Of a stretch of DNA of 64,000 nucleotides, positions 17,670 to 25,940 are shown piece after piece. Origin of the DNA: JAUILH01 sp965230535 (GTDB lineage: Bacteria; Bacteroidota; Bacteroidia; Flavobacteriales_D; JAUILH01); contig OZ246010.1 in assembly GCA_965230535.1 (NCBI GenBank), positions 310,001 to 374,000 on the forward strand, written 5' to 3'. Position 1 is the stretch's first letter; every line of letters starts with the position of its first letter. The position numbers were made by a program, and so were the translations under genes. The notes below the pieces were generated by a model that was not told the DNA's origin, ran no database searches, and saw only the letters and a program-made list of their open reading frames with translations.

Positions 17670-18750
17670 ACACCGGTATTATTAAATTAACAGAATACAA
17701 CTCATCCGACTGGTCTATATCCAAACTATAGTGGGTCGATGAATACAATAATTCTAAACGACTTCTGAGGTTAGTCAGTCCCACAGAATCATCCGATTGC
17801 TCCGATTTTTTGTACGCATTTTTCACTGAAAAGTGCAAATCATTGGCTTTTTGATCCAATTCTAATTCAATAACAGAATCCGGGATTTTCTCCAATCCGT
17901 GTTTTACAGCATTTTCAATTAAGGGAATCAACAATAATGGAGGTATGCTAACGGTCCTGTTCACCTTATCTGAAATATGTAAGGAAATCGGATCCTTGTC
18001 TTTTTTCCTCAGGTTATTTAAATCGATAAACTGTTGGATAAAATCAATTTCTCTATCCAGCATAACACTTTCTTTCCCACATTCGTTGACAACGTATCTC
18101 ATCATTTTAGATAAACGATGAATTTGATCTCTGCCCATTTCCGGACGGGTTTCTATCATTGAATAGATGTTGTTTAATGTATTGAATAAAAAGTGGGGAT
18201 TTACCTGAGCGGCCAAATACCTCAGTTCACTTGATCTTTGGGCTTTTTCCACTTCTATAGTTCTCTTTTGATTTTGGCTCAAAACCTTCATAAATCCGTA
18301 CGCTCCACTTCCTCCCAAAGCGAACAACATGGAAATAATCAAGGCATCCATGGCCTCATCGAAAGGTAAAATCAGATAAAAATCGGCATTAATAAAAAGC
18401 TGAATAATACCATATCCGATCCCTATGTATGCCAGACAACTTAGTATAGATAACACACCCCATTTAAATGTCAGTTTTGGGTTTGCGTATTTTGGAATAA
18501 GATAATGACCGTTCCAGTAGAAGAAAATGATCATAAGTGGTATGACAACAAACGAGTCGTCCAAAATCTTCTCTTCTTCAGACACCATGGCAGAGATCAT
18601 TTCTAAGATTCCCCTAAGGTCAAAAAACACGTCTGCGACAAAAAGCCAAACGAGAAAATGAACCAGAACATTTAAGCCGCCATTTAAGCCAATTGATTTT
18701 GAAGAATTCCTTGTGGTCATTAAGCGCAATATAGTCATTACTTGCACCAT
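17662..18750 (-). CDS. LytS-like sensor histidine kinase
   Basis: A 362-aa membrane kinase. Four hydrophobic spans occur near 28-46, 66-80, 97-117 and 134-152, then a short coiled linker. The His_kinase domain has its phospho-acceptor His186 in 'QVNPHFLFNTLNNIY', followed by an ATPase domain with N-box 'PLIENAVKHGL' and G-box 'SVGLTNLRSRLELLY'. There is no recognisable extracytoplasmic sensor, so the membrane part is probably the sensor. It is the first gene of the pair with the LytTR regulator. The start at 18750 is uncertain; ATGs at 18738 and 18720 are alternatives. Confidence 0.92.
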   Translation of the reverse strand: MVQVMTILRLMTTRNSSKSIGLNGGLNVLVHFLVWLFVADVFFDLRGILEMISAMVSEEEKILDDSFVVIPLMIIFFYWNGHYLIPKYANPKLTFKWGVLSILSCLAYIGIGYGIIQLFINADFYLILPFDEAMDALIISMLFALGGSGAYGFMKVLSQNQKRTIEVEKAQRSSELRYLAAQVNPHFLFNTLNNIYSMIETRPEMGRDQIHRLSKMMRYVVNECGKESVMLDREIDFIQQFIDLNNLRKKDKDPISLHISDKVNRTVSIPPLLLIPLIENAVKHGLEKIPDSVIELELDQKANDLHFSVKNAYKKSEQSDDSVGLTNLRSRLELLYSSTHYSLDIDQSDELYSVNLIIPVYD

Positions 18751-18872
18751 TTTACAGGCTTATCAAACTACAGAAATGTCAAACGTATATGAAAACCTGT
18801 CGAACATATTGAACCTATAAATAGTGAATAACAATTGCTCTAACATTGTGTTGTAACATCAATTAAGAGATT

Positions 18873-19955
18873 ATGAAAGTTCTTCGATTTTCCTTCCTGT
18901 TTTTACTATTAACTTCTATTAACTCAAGTGCTCAAAACACGGTGTGTTTCGATATTGTTTCGAATCCACATGCTTCTGTTAGTGGGCTGAATGTTTTTAC
19001 GAAATACATTGATGTTTATGGCATCAATATTTTTGCGACATCATCAGTCTCAAATGAAGATATAAAACATTGTGCAGCTGTAATGGCTGAGTATCTTGAT
19101 AATGATGAAGACGGGGTTGTAGACAATCCTCAGGTATTATCCGAAATGACCAATAACAATGCCTCTATGGTCATGTTTTCAACCGATGGCTCAGCCAATC
19201 AGACAACATTTTTCAACACCTACAATGGCAACTGGGAACTACAGGACTTGTACGGAGATGAGTGTCACCCTTCAGGCTCTTCGGCTGCCGGATTTGACGC
19301 CACATTAGAAGAAGTGCTTCATTTAATCACTCATGTGGGGTATGCCAATGCCTATCCTTCTGTTTGGGGTGAAACTGCTGGTACGCCGGTTGCAATTGCT
19401 ATGGATACTGCCAGAGGAGGACATTTCACTACAATTCCGGCCAATTATCCTGCTAATGCCTGGTACCACTACAATGATTTCACCTGTCAATACGATTGTA
19501 TGATTACAGAATACATTTACTGGTCCTTGACATCCTTACTTGGAGCCCAGGATTACCCTGGAAGATGCAACGACATCATGCATGAATGGGAACTCTGCAC
19601 TTCCGCTCAATTTCAAAGTACAGATACAGCCATGTATAATCTGCTAACAACTCCCAGCTATAAATTTGCCACATCTCTTCCTGATGGTAACTACTGTCCA
19701 GCTGGCTTATCTGTCCCTGAAATGAATGATCTCAACCTTAAAATTTATCCTAATCCAAGCACACAAACATTGTCGATAGAATCTAACATCCCAAGCAATT
19801 CAACTGTTCTCATATTTGACCAGACTGGTCGCATTATTCTTCAAAAAGATATGGTAAACGGACTACTAAAGGTCAATACAGAAACCATGTCGTCTGGTAT
19901 TTACACCATCCAGCTTGGTGAAACCGTAAAATCAAAATTCATCATTTCTCACTAA
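18873..19955 (+). CDS. Secreted EExLH-family protein with T9SS sorting domain
   Basis: A 360-aa exported protein: signal peptide (MKVLRFSFLFLLLTSINSSA), a 250-residue domain I do not recognise, and a T9SS type A sorting domain ('KIYPNPSTQTLSI' to 'KSKFIISH'). The domain contains 'IFATSSVSNEDI', 'MAEYLDNDEDG' (calcium-binding-like acids) and 'LEEVLHLITHVGY' (Glu146, Glu147, His150, His154). The same elements recur in the proteins at 19983 and 22147, so the three are paralogues. Clustered Glu and His suggest a metal site, possibly a hydrolase, but no known HExxH motif is present. First gene of a four-gene unit; gap to the next gene 27 bases. Confidence 0.75.
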   Translation: MKVLRFSFLFLLLTSINSSAQNTVCFDIVSNPHASVSGLNVFTKYIDVYGINIFATSSVSNEDIKHCAAVMAEYLDNDEDGVVDNPQVLSEMTNNNASMVMFSTDGSANQTTFFNTYNGNWELQDLYGDECHPSGSSAAGFDATLEEVLHLITHVGYANAYPSVWGETAGTPVAIAMDTARGGHFTTIPANYPANAWYHYNDFTCQYDCMITEYIYWSLTSLLGAQDYPGRCNDIMHEWELCTSAQFQSTDTAMYNLLTTPSYKFATSLPDGNYCPAGLSVPEMNDLNLKIYPNPSTQTLSIESNIPSNSTVLIFDQTGRIILQKDMVNGLLKVNTETMSSGIYTIQLGETVKSKFIISH

Positions 19956-19982
19956 AAACCAGTCTTATAAAACAAAATTTCA

Positions 19983-21491
19983 ATGAAAACTACAGTCTTA
20001 ATCACATCTTTACTTTTTCTTTCATTAATAGGAACTGCCCAGACTCTTCCTGATAATATTGATATTTCCACTTCAGCAACTGGTGTAGTACCTCTTCCGG
20101 GAACAGTGAATTCGAGCTACATCAACGGTGGTTTCGTGAAATACACAAAAATTGAATGTCCTAATGGTGAAGCCATTCATTTCATTGCCCAGAGTAATAT
20201 AACAGAAGCAATGATTGTGAGGGCCAGAACCATTTTAGAGTTTTACTTAACTGACGTTCCTGGGTCTCAGTATGGAGATGACAAGTCAAACGTAAAAAAC
20301 ACCATGGGCACCAATGACGCCACGTTACTTCTAATGAATGGAAGTGATGATGGAACCAATGACCCGACAGTTAACGGACAGCCATTGTATGAGGAAGAAA
20401 TGGCTGTTGAAGGACATAGTTGGTACCAAAACAACAACTATGATCACAGAGATGCATCATTTGAAGAAATATTGCATATGATGCATGATATGGGGATTGG
20501 CGTTGATGGACCAAACAGTATTCCTAATCCGGCACTCCCTGCTTTTCAATTAGACATCCGTGCAGCTCAATTAAATGCCAATGCCAATAATTTTGCCATT
20601 TGGCCAATAGGTGCAGGTAGCGATCCGGGCATTCAAAACTGGTATAATGAATTAGATCAGGAGAACAGCCTTTCTCAGGAATATTTAGCATCTCTGATTG
20701 ATTCTTACTACGGTCTTTGGGACCCATGGACTGATGACCCTAATACCGGTATGTGGGGAATTTACATAGCACACAACAGAGACGAAATTATAACCGAAGA
20801 CACCATGGGCTGGAGCTTGCTACCAAAGTTCTTCTCTCCTGTTATAAATGTGGATATGATTATTGACCCTGGTTTTAACGGTATTTTCTCGCTCACATTT
20901 AATTCGGCTGGTGACTATACTGCAAAATCAAGATATCTGCAGCATGTTTATTTAACCGGATCAAATACTTCAGGACTTCAAGGAAATGATTTATACAACA
21001 GGCTGAGAGGAAATTCAGCTAACAACACTTTCGAAGGTTTAAAAGGAAACGACAGGCTGGATGGTCAGGCAGGAAGTAATACCGCAATTTTTTCCGGACC
21101 GGAGGCAGACTATACAGTTACCAACTATACGAACTATGCCACCGTGGCAGATGGTGTAAATGGCAGAGATGGTGTGGATACATTGTGGAATATTCAACAG
21201 CTTCAATTCAGTGACAATACTGTTCCTATTACCCTGACTCCTACTCTAAGTATTGACGAATCAAAAGACCTCAACATCAAAATCTACCCAAATCCAAGTA
21301 CAGATATGGTACAAATCGAATTCGATCAAATTACAGAAGGGATGCTGGATACCTATGATGCTAATGGCAAACTTGTACAGTCTCAAAAACTATCTGATCA
21401 AGAGATTCTGATTGATGTTTCTCAACTTGAATCTGGTATGTATCAACTTAAGTTGGATGGTCACTTTATCGGAAACTTTATCAAAAAGTAA
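19983..21491 (+). CDS. Secreted EExLH-family protein with RTX-like module and T9SS sorting domain
   Basis: A 502-aa exported protein. Signal peptide (MKTTVLITSLLFLSLIGTAQ); family domain (about 45-310) with 'AIHFIAQSNITEAMI', 'EFYLTDVPGS' and 'FEEILHMMHDMGIG' (Glu161, Glu162, His165, His168, Asp169). An RTX-like nonapeptide region ('GLKGNDRLDGQAGSN', about 345-360) comes next. After it comes a module 'FSGPEADYTV...RDGVDTLWNIQQLQFSD' known from type I-secreted RTX proteins, then a T9SS sorting domain ('KIYPNPSTDMVQI'). Joining RTX-type modules to a T9SS signal is unusual. It lies 8 bases before the outer-membrane gene. Function unknown; calcium-dependent folding is likely. Confidence 0.75.
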   Translation: MKTTVLITSLLFLSLIGTAQTLPDNIDISTSATGVVPLPGTVNSSYINGGFVKYTKIECPNGEAIHFIAQSNITEAMIVRARTILEFYLTDVPGSQYGDDKSNVKNTMGTNDATLLLMNGSDDGTNDPTVNGQPLYEEEMAVEGHSWYQNNNYDHRDASFEEILHMMHDMGIGVDGPNSIPNPALPAFQLDIRAAQLNANANNFAIWPIGAGSDPGIQNWYNELDQENSLSQEYLASLIDSYYGLWDPWTDDPNTGMWGIYIAHNRDEIITEDTMGWSLLPKFFSPVINVDMIIDPGFNGIFSLTFNSAGDYTAKSRYLQHVYLTGSNTSGLQGNDLYNRLRGNSANNTFEGLKGNDRLDGQAGSNTAIFSGPEADYTVTNYTNYATVADGVNGRDGVDTLWNIQQLQFSDNTVPITLTPTLSIDESKDLNIKIYPNPSTDMVQIEFDQITEGMLDTYDANGKLVQSQKLSDQEILIDVSQLESGMYQLKLDGHFIGNFIKK

Positions 21492-21499
21492 AACTTAAT

Positions 21500-22144
21500 A
21501 TGCGCGATACCTTTTTCATAATTTGTATGCTTTTCGCTTTTCATCCGGTTCATTCTCAGAACACGGATGAGAAGCAAAGCGCGTGGGAAATTCAGGCTTC
21601 TGCAGGCTATACCTGGTCATCGAGTCAGTCAAACTACCTGTCAAAATTCAATTATAATTGGCACATTGAAGCGAAAAAGTGGCTTAATGAAGGGCCTTTG
21701 ATTCACGGACCAAAGTTCAGGTTTTCAGTATTCCAGGAAAAGTATACCAACCTCCCTTACTATAGTCTTAGTAACAATCAGGTTATTCAAACAACAAGTT
21801 ACTCTGAGAAAGACAGCTACAAAATGATTCAATTGGGCTGGGCTACCCGGTATCATCTTCCTGAAAAAGCATTGTTTTTAGAAGCAGGATTAGGCTTTAA
21901 CTATCTTCTTCCTGTCAAATACGAACGTATTTTCGAAGATGGCCGTGGGGTACAAAGATACGGTCGACCAAATAACTGGTTATTCAGCAGATCGGAAGTT
22001 TCTCTTGGCTTAGGTTGGGCTTTGCCAATGGGAGAAAAAAGCCTGATCATAAAACCGGAGTTCAGCTACAACTTTACGTTCAGACATTTAAATCTCGTCC
22101 CCAGTTTTTACAATGCCAATCTTGTAATTGGTTTAAAGTTTTAA
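21500..22144 (+). CDS. Predicted outer-membrane beta-barrel protein
   Basis: A 214-aa exported protein with signal peptide (MRDTFFIICMLFAFHPVHSQ). The mature part is made of alternating-polarity strands with aromatic girdles: 'WEIQASAGYTWSSSQSNYLS', 'MIQLGWATRYHLPEKALFLE', 'EVSLGLGWALPMGEKSLIIK', ending in 'NANLVIGLKF' with a terminal Phe, as outer-membrane barrels do. It is embedded between two members of the EExLH family (8 and 2 bases away), so it probably works with them at the outer membrane, for example as receptor or anchor. No named family was recognised. Confidence 0.7.
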   Translation: MRDTFFIICMLFAFHPVHSQNTDEKQSAWEIQASAGYTWSSSQSNYLSKFNYNWHIEAKKWLNEGPLIHGPKFRFSVFQEKYTNLPYYSLSNNQVIQTTSYSEKDSYKMIQLGWATRYHLPEKALFLEAGLGFNYLLPVKYERIFEDGRGVQRYGRPNNWLFSRSEVSLGLGWALPMGEKSLIIKPEFSYNFTFRHLNLVPSFYNANLVIGLKF

Positions 22145-22146
22145 CA

Positions 22147-23367
22147 ATGAAGTACTCATCTATACCACTCTTATTCGTCTTATTGCTTTTTATATCGTCA
22201 TGCAAAAAAGATTACGTCAATGTGGATTATACTTCCAGAGTTGAGGGCAACAGTGCTGAAGCTGTATCCTCACTTCAAAACCTTGATGTTAGTGTAAATC
22301 CTTTAGGAGTTATTGAACTCCCGGCTACGGTTAGTCAGAACATTCGCTCAACATTTAAATGGTACACCAAAGTAATGGCTCCAAATGGCAAGCCTATCCA
22401 CATACTAGCTCAATCTAATTGGACGGAAGAGCAAGTCGCTTATTGCAGAACCGTGATGGAAAGTTATCTAAACAATGTTCCGTCATTGCCCTATGGATAT
22501 AAAGATAATGTTGCCAATGCTATAGCCAACAGCAATGGAGCCATGACCATGTTTAATGATGCAAATAGTGTGAACAATAACTCAAGTGGTGTCACTGGTC
22601 AGGATCTTCAAGCTGATGAAACCGTGGCCGTTGGAACCCCTGAATATTTAAATCAAACCGTCAGAAATGCGGCTTTCGAAGAAATTCTGCATTTCGTTCA
22701 TGATTTGGGAATTTCCTCTACCCTTCCATCTTTCCAGTCTCAACTGGAAGCCACCACAACTCACGCCATAAACAATAGAATATTTATTCCCTGGAACAGC
22801 CTTCCGGTAGCTGATTATGACAATGAGCACCTGGCTGCATTCAATGATGCTTATTGGGGATTGGTAGAACACAATACACCGTACGATCATCCCTATTTGT
22901 TCCTTTCCAGAGAAGCGGCACAAATTGGTGACGCAGGTGCATACAACTTAGTTACTCAATTCCTTGCCCCCTATTTCAATGCACGCGTATTGGTTTCCAG
23001 TACATTTAGCGGAACCTTTGTTTGTTCAAAAACAAGCTCACTGACTTATACAAACGAATCTCAATATTATAAGGAAGTTGAGTTATTAGGTGGGTTAAAC
23101 AATGGTTTATCCGGCAACAATATGGACAACTATTTTATTGGAAATATTGGAGACAATGAACTTAGCGGATTAAATGGAAATGACATTCTTGATGGTGGAG
23201 ACGGGGCTCTTGACAAGGCTAAATTCAGAGGCCTTTATTCGGACTATACCATCACAACTACCGGCGATACCACTTATGTGGAAGATGCAGTTCAAAACAG
23301 AGACGGAATGGACAAGTTGGTCAACATTGAGCAAGTGGTATTTTCCGATCAGACAATTACCTTGTGA
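22147..23367 (+). CDS. EExLH-family lipoprotein with RTX-like module
   Basis: 406 aa from the ATG at 22147, 2 bases after the previous stop; the open frame reaches back to 22015 but lacks a signal there. The start gives a lipoprotein signal (LFISSC, Cys19). The family domain has 'PIHILAQSNWTEEQV', 'MESYLNNVPS' and 'FEEILHFVHDLGIS' (Glu178, Glu179, His182, His185, Asp186). An RTX-like stretch ('GLNGNDILDGGDG') and the module 'YSDYTI...RDGMDKLVNIEQVVFSD' end the protein, with no T9SS domain. So it is the cell-bound member beside two secreted paralogues. Function unknown. Confidence 0.75.
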   Translation: MKYSSIPLLFVLLLFISSCKKDYVNVDYTSRVEGNSAEAVSSLQNLDVSVNPLGVIELPATVSQNIRSTFKWYTKVMAPNGKPIHILAQSNWTEEQVAYCRTVMESYLNNVPSLPYGYKDNVANAIANSNGAMTMFNDANSVNNNSSGVTGQDLQADETVAVGTPEYLNQTVRNAAFEEILHFVHDLGISSTLPSFQSQLEATTTHAINNRIFIPWNSLPVADYDNEHLAAFNDAYWGLVEHNTPYDHPYLFLSREAAQIGDAGAYNLVTQFLAPYFNARVLVSSTFSGTFVCSKTSSLTYTNESQYYKEVELLGGLNNGLSGNNMDNYFIGNIGDNELSGLNGNDILDGGDGALDKAKFRGLYSDYTITTTGDTTYVEDAVQNRDGMDKLVNIEQVVFSDQTITL

Positions 23368-23396
23368 ACCTAAAAAGCAATAAATACACGTCTTTA

Positions 23397-23942
23397 TTAG
23401 GTCTTGCTTTTCATCTTCTTAATGTGGGCCTTTAACTTTTTTATGGCCCAATCGTAATGACTTGATGTTGCGGACACGCAGTAACTTCCCAGAGAAGTGG
23501 TTCCGGTCCAATCGAATAGTTTCTTAGTGAAAAGCTCTTTATCAGAGAAAGTCTCCATTAAATTCATTGTATCCTGATGACTTTTTCGAAACAATTCTTT
23601 GGACGCTTCAAGTTCTGTCTTTTGGTGTTTCTTCCAGAACTCAACATTCATCTCACCAAAGGTTTTCCAGTTATAGGGTTCGGGCAAAAAATGTACTTTT
23701 TTCCCATTCGTATTGGAATGCACCCAATTCAATAATAACTGATGCCATTCGTATAAATGGATCAAAATGTCTCTTAGATTTTTGTCTCGTTTCCAATGAA
23801 TCTCTTTTTTCTTTGGCTCATCGGAAAAGTCAAATTCAGTGTTGAGCTCTTTTTCCGTCATGGATTCTATGATTTCCCAAAGCTTATCGTAGTTAGTGCT
23901 TGCAGCACTGATTAAATTCGTTTTTGATGTTGGTCTTCCCAT
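23397..23942 (-). CDS. ClbS/DfsB family four-helix bundle protein
   Basis: A 181-aa cytoplasmic protein matching the ClbS/DfsB family (formerly DUF1706), a DinB-like four-helix bundle. Diagnostic features are the opening 'MGRPTSKTNLISAASTNYDK', 'KNLRDILIHLYEWHQLLLNW', the conserved 'LPEPYNWKTFGEMN' and 'TSLGSYCVSATSSHYDWAIK'. ClbS in E. coli is a cyclopropane hydrolase that protects DNA from colibactin; most members are uncharacterised. It lies 13 bases after the HxlR-type gene upstream, so the two probably form an operon. Confidence 0.88.
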   Translation of the reverse strand: MGRPTSKTNLISAASTNYDKLWEIIESMTEKELNTEFDFSDEPKKKEIHWKRDKNLRDILIHLYEWHQLLLNWVHSNTNGKKVHFLPEPYNWKTFGEMNVEFWKKHQKTELEASKELFRKSHQDTMNLMETFSDKELFTKKLFDWTGTTSLGSYCVSATSSHYDWAIKKLKAHIKKMKSKT

Positions 23943-23955
23943 TTTGGATACGTTT

Positions 23956-24309
23956 TTATTTCATCTTATGCTTAATCCCCTCTTTCTCCATTAAGTCAAG
24001 ACCATAATTTCTTATGGTTTCGATTATAGGAATCGTTGTCATTCCCTTTTCAGTAATAGAGTACTCTACCTTTGGCGGTACAACCGGATAAACTTTTCTA
24101 CTTATAAATCCTTCCGCTTCCAACTGCCTTAATTGAGATGTCAGCATTTTATCAGTGATATGGGGAATGTCCTTCTTCAACTCTCCAAATCGGAAAATTC
24201 TTTCCTTTAAACGCCATAAAATAGGCATCTTCCAGGTTCCTCCAATTCTGTCCATTGCAAACTCAACCGGATTGTAATACACTTTGTTGTTATAGATAAA
24301 GTCAGGCAT
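23956..24309 (-). CDS. HxlR family transcriptional regulator
   Basis: A 117-aa winged-helix regulator, the usual length for HxlR/YtcD proteins. Core features: 'FAMDRIGGTWKMPILWRLKE', 'RFGELKKDIPHITDKMLTSQ' followed by 'LRQLEAEGFISRK', and wing 'PPKVEYSITEKG'. It has no conserved N-terminal cysteine, unlike the redox-sensing members. It is divergent from the DJ-1/PfpI gene at 24430 across 120 bases, and leads the ClbS-like gene, so it may control both. GTAAGTA/AAGTAAG elements in the gap are candidate binding sites. Confidence 0.9.
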   Translation of the reverse strand: MPDFIYNNKVYYNPVEFAMDRIGGTWKMPILWRLKERIFRFGELKKDIPHITDKMLTSQLRQLEAEGFISRKVYPVVPPKVEYSITEKGMTTIPIIETIRNYGLDLMEKEGIKHKMK

Positions 24310-24324
24310 AATACATTGATTTTC

Positions 24325-24400
24325 TTATTACTTTCCTAAAAGTTAGTACCTCTATTTTAAGTAAGTATACAGTTAAAGGTAAGTAAAGAATATAGTTTTG
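24325..24400 (+). promoter_or_regulatory. Divergent regulatory region hxlR / DJ-1-like gene
   Basis: The gap contains TAGTTTTG at 24393-24400, which fits the Bacteroidota TAnnTTTG box and lies 30 bases before the DJ-1-like start; no good TTG box was seen upstream, which could mean activation is needed. GTAAGTA and AAGTAAAG elements occur at about 24358-24390, with a TTACTT copy near 24327. They may be binding sites for the divergent HxlR protein. Weak evidence. Confidence 0.35.
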
Positions 24401-24429
24401 CATCATCATTAAACAGAAAAATTTTAAAG

Positions 24430-25293
24430 ATGAAATCAAATGTTCTACTAGTCGCGGTACTATCTCTTTTCGTGTATAGTTCGTGTCGGTCACAATCGTC
24501 GAATCATTCAAAAGAAGAAATAAACATGGAATCACAAGTAAAAGAAACAAACAATTATGTACATTCTCACGGAATGCCTTTCAAAGGCAAAATCTTAATG
24601 GTGGCAAGTAGTCCTGCCGTTTCCAAACAAACCGGATGGCCCATTGGTTTTTGGGCGGCCGAATTGACTCACCCTCTACACGTTTTTCAGGAAGCCGGAT
24701 ATCAAGTTGAATTGGCATCAACAGAAGGAGGGAAAATTGAAATGGACAGTTACTCTAACCCAACGGATGCCAGTGGCTATTCCGCTCACGACATCACCTC
24801 ACTGGGATATATGCAATTGGACTGGTTTAATCAAATGCTCGAAAACACAAAGGCACTGGAAAATGTCAATGCCGAAGATTATGATGCGATTTTTTTAGTA
24901 GGCGGTCAAGGGCCTATGTATACTTTCAAAGGGAATCATGAGTTGGAAAAACTATTTGCTAATTTTTATGAATCGGGAAAACCGAGTGCAGCAGTTTGCC
25001 ATTCAGTCACATTGTTATTGGAGGCTAAGAAATCTGACGGCACCCTTATTGTTGATGGCAAAACCTGGACAGGGTTTGCGAATGCTGAAGAAGAATATGC
25101 AGACAAAGCTGTAGGGCAAAAAATTCAACCTTATTGGATTGAAGAAGAAGCTAAAAAGCTACCTAACACTACTTTCAAAGTGGCGGCTCCTTTTAGCTCC
25201 TACGCTATTGAAGATGGTAATCTTATCACCGGACAACAACAAAATTCAGGTGCTGTGGCCGCCAGATTAGTGGTTGAGCAATTATCGAAATAA
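24430..25293 (+). CDS. DJ-1/PfpI family lipoprotein (Hsp31-like)
   Basis: A 287-aa protein of the type 1 glutamine amidotransferase-like DJ-1/PfpI superfamily. The catalytic set of the Hsp31/glyoxalase III type is visible: Glu78 in 'GFWAAELTHP', nucleophile Cys190 and His191 in 'AAVCHSVTLLLEA', with 'IFLVGGQGPMYTF' before them. Members detoxify methylglyoxal or act as chaperones. Here the N-terminus has a lipobox (YSSC, Cys19), so it would be placed in the envelope, which is unusual for this family. It is divergent from the hxlR gene at 23956 and is followed by a strong terminator. Confidence 0.87.
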   Translation: MKSNVLLVAVLSLFVYSSCRSQSSNHSKEEINMESQVKETNNYVHSHGMPFKGKILMVASSPAVSKQTGWPIGFWAAELTHPLHVFQEAGYQVELASTEGGKIEMDSYSNPTDASGYSAHDITSLGYMQLDWFNQMLENTKALENVNAEDYDAIFLVGGQGPMYTFKGNHELEKLFANFYESGKPSAAVCHSVTLLLEAKKSDGTLIVDGKTWTGFANAEEEYADKAVGQKIQPYWIEEEAKKLPNTTFKVAAPFSSYAIEDGNLITGQQQNSGAVAARLVVEQLSK

Positions 25294-25298
25294 ATCGG

Positions 25299-25322
25299 AA
25301 GGGCAGTCTAAAAGCTGCCCTT
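25299..25322 (+). terminator. Rho-independent terminator after DJ-1-like gene
   Basis: Stem AAGGGCAG (25299-25306) and CTGCCCTT (25315-25322) with an 8-base loop, followed by GTTTTT. It lies 6 bases after the stop codon of the DJ-1-like gene and before the ATG at 25332. Confidence 0.8.
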
Positions 25323-25331
25323 GTTTTTACA

Positions 25332-25940
25332 ATGAAGTATTTATTCTTTCTTATTCTTATCTCTAATTGTATACTAAGTCATGCTCAGAGTTTTGAAGTG
25401 ATGACAGGGACAAAACGTGTTTTTATTGACGCACAGTACTTAAAGTTTGTGAGTCCGGAGAACAATAAGATCTCACTATTTTCAAGAGCCAGAGCTACCT
25501 CTGGATACAATGAACAGGTCACAGATTTATTCATGGGGGCATACTTAAACTATACATCAAAGTCCGGTCTCGGTGGAACTATACTAGGCCGTATTTCTTC
25601 CAATGCAGCAGGTGTAGATCTGGGGGTTCATTATTTTAAAGCAACTAAGTCGTTCATGATATATGCTTTGCCATCAATAAACATCAACAACGAACTATTG
25701 TACAGTTGGTTTTCAATACTAAGATTTACCCCGGATTTGAAGAAGGGTTGGAAATTATACACAAGTCTCGAATTATTCTCTGCGTTTAAGCAAATTGGGC
25801 ATTTAAGTAGTGTACAACGGCTCCGTCTTGGACTGACTAAAAACACTTATCAATTTGGGCTATCGGTGAACATCAGTGAAAGTCGTTTTTCCGATACAGA
25901 CATAAATCCGGGGCTTTTTTTCAGGAAACAGTTTAAATGA
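25332..25940 (+). CDS. Exported protein, probable beta-barrel, unknown function
   Basis: A 202-aa protein with signal peptide (MKYLFFLILISNCILSHAQ). I do not recognise the family. The mature part alternates polar and hydrophobic residues in strand-length runs ('KISLFSRARATSGY', 'FMGAYLNYTSKSGLGGTILG', 'YQFGLSVNISESRF') and ends 'NPGLFFRKQFK', which fits a small outer-membrane barrel. Its stop overlaps the start of the next gene by 4 bases (ATGA), so the two are translationally coupled, although the downstream product is cytoplasmic. Confidence 0.65.
   Translation: MKYLFFLILISNCILSHAQSFEVMTGTKRVFIDAQYLKFVSPENNKISLFSRARATSGYNEQVTDLFMGAYLNYTSKSGLGGTILGRISSNAAGVDLGVHYFKATKSFMIYALPSININNELLYSWFSILRFTPDLKKGWKLYTSLELFSAFKQIGHLSSVQRLRLGLTKNTYQFGLSVNISESRFSDTDINPGLFFRKQFK

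Noticed and set aside
23360..23400. Strong terminator between convergent genes
   Set aside because: ACCTAA...TTAGGT ends pair but the stem is interrupted; too weak to list.
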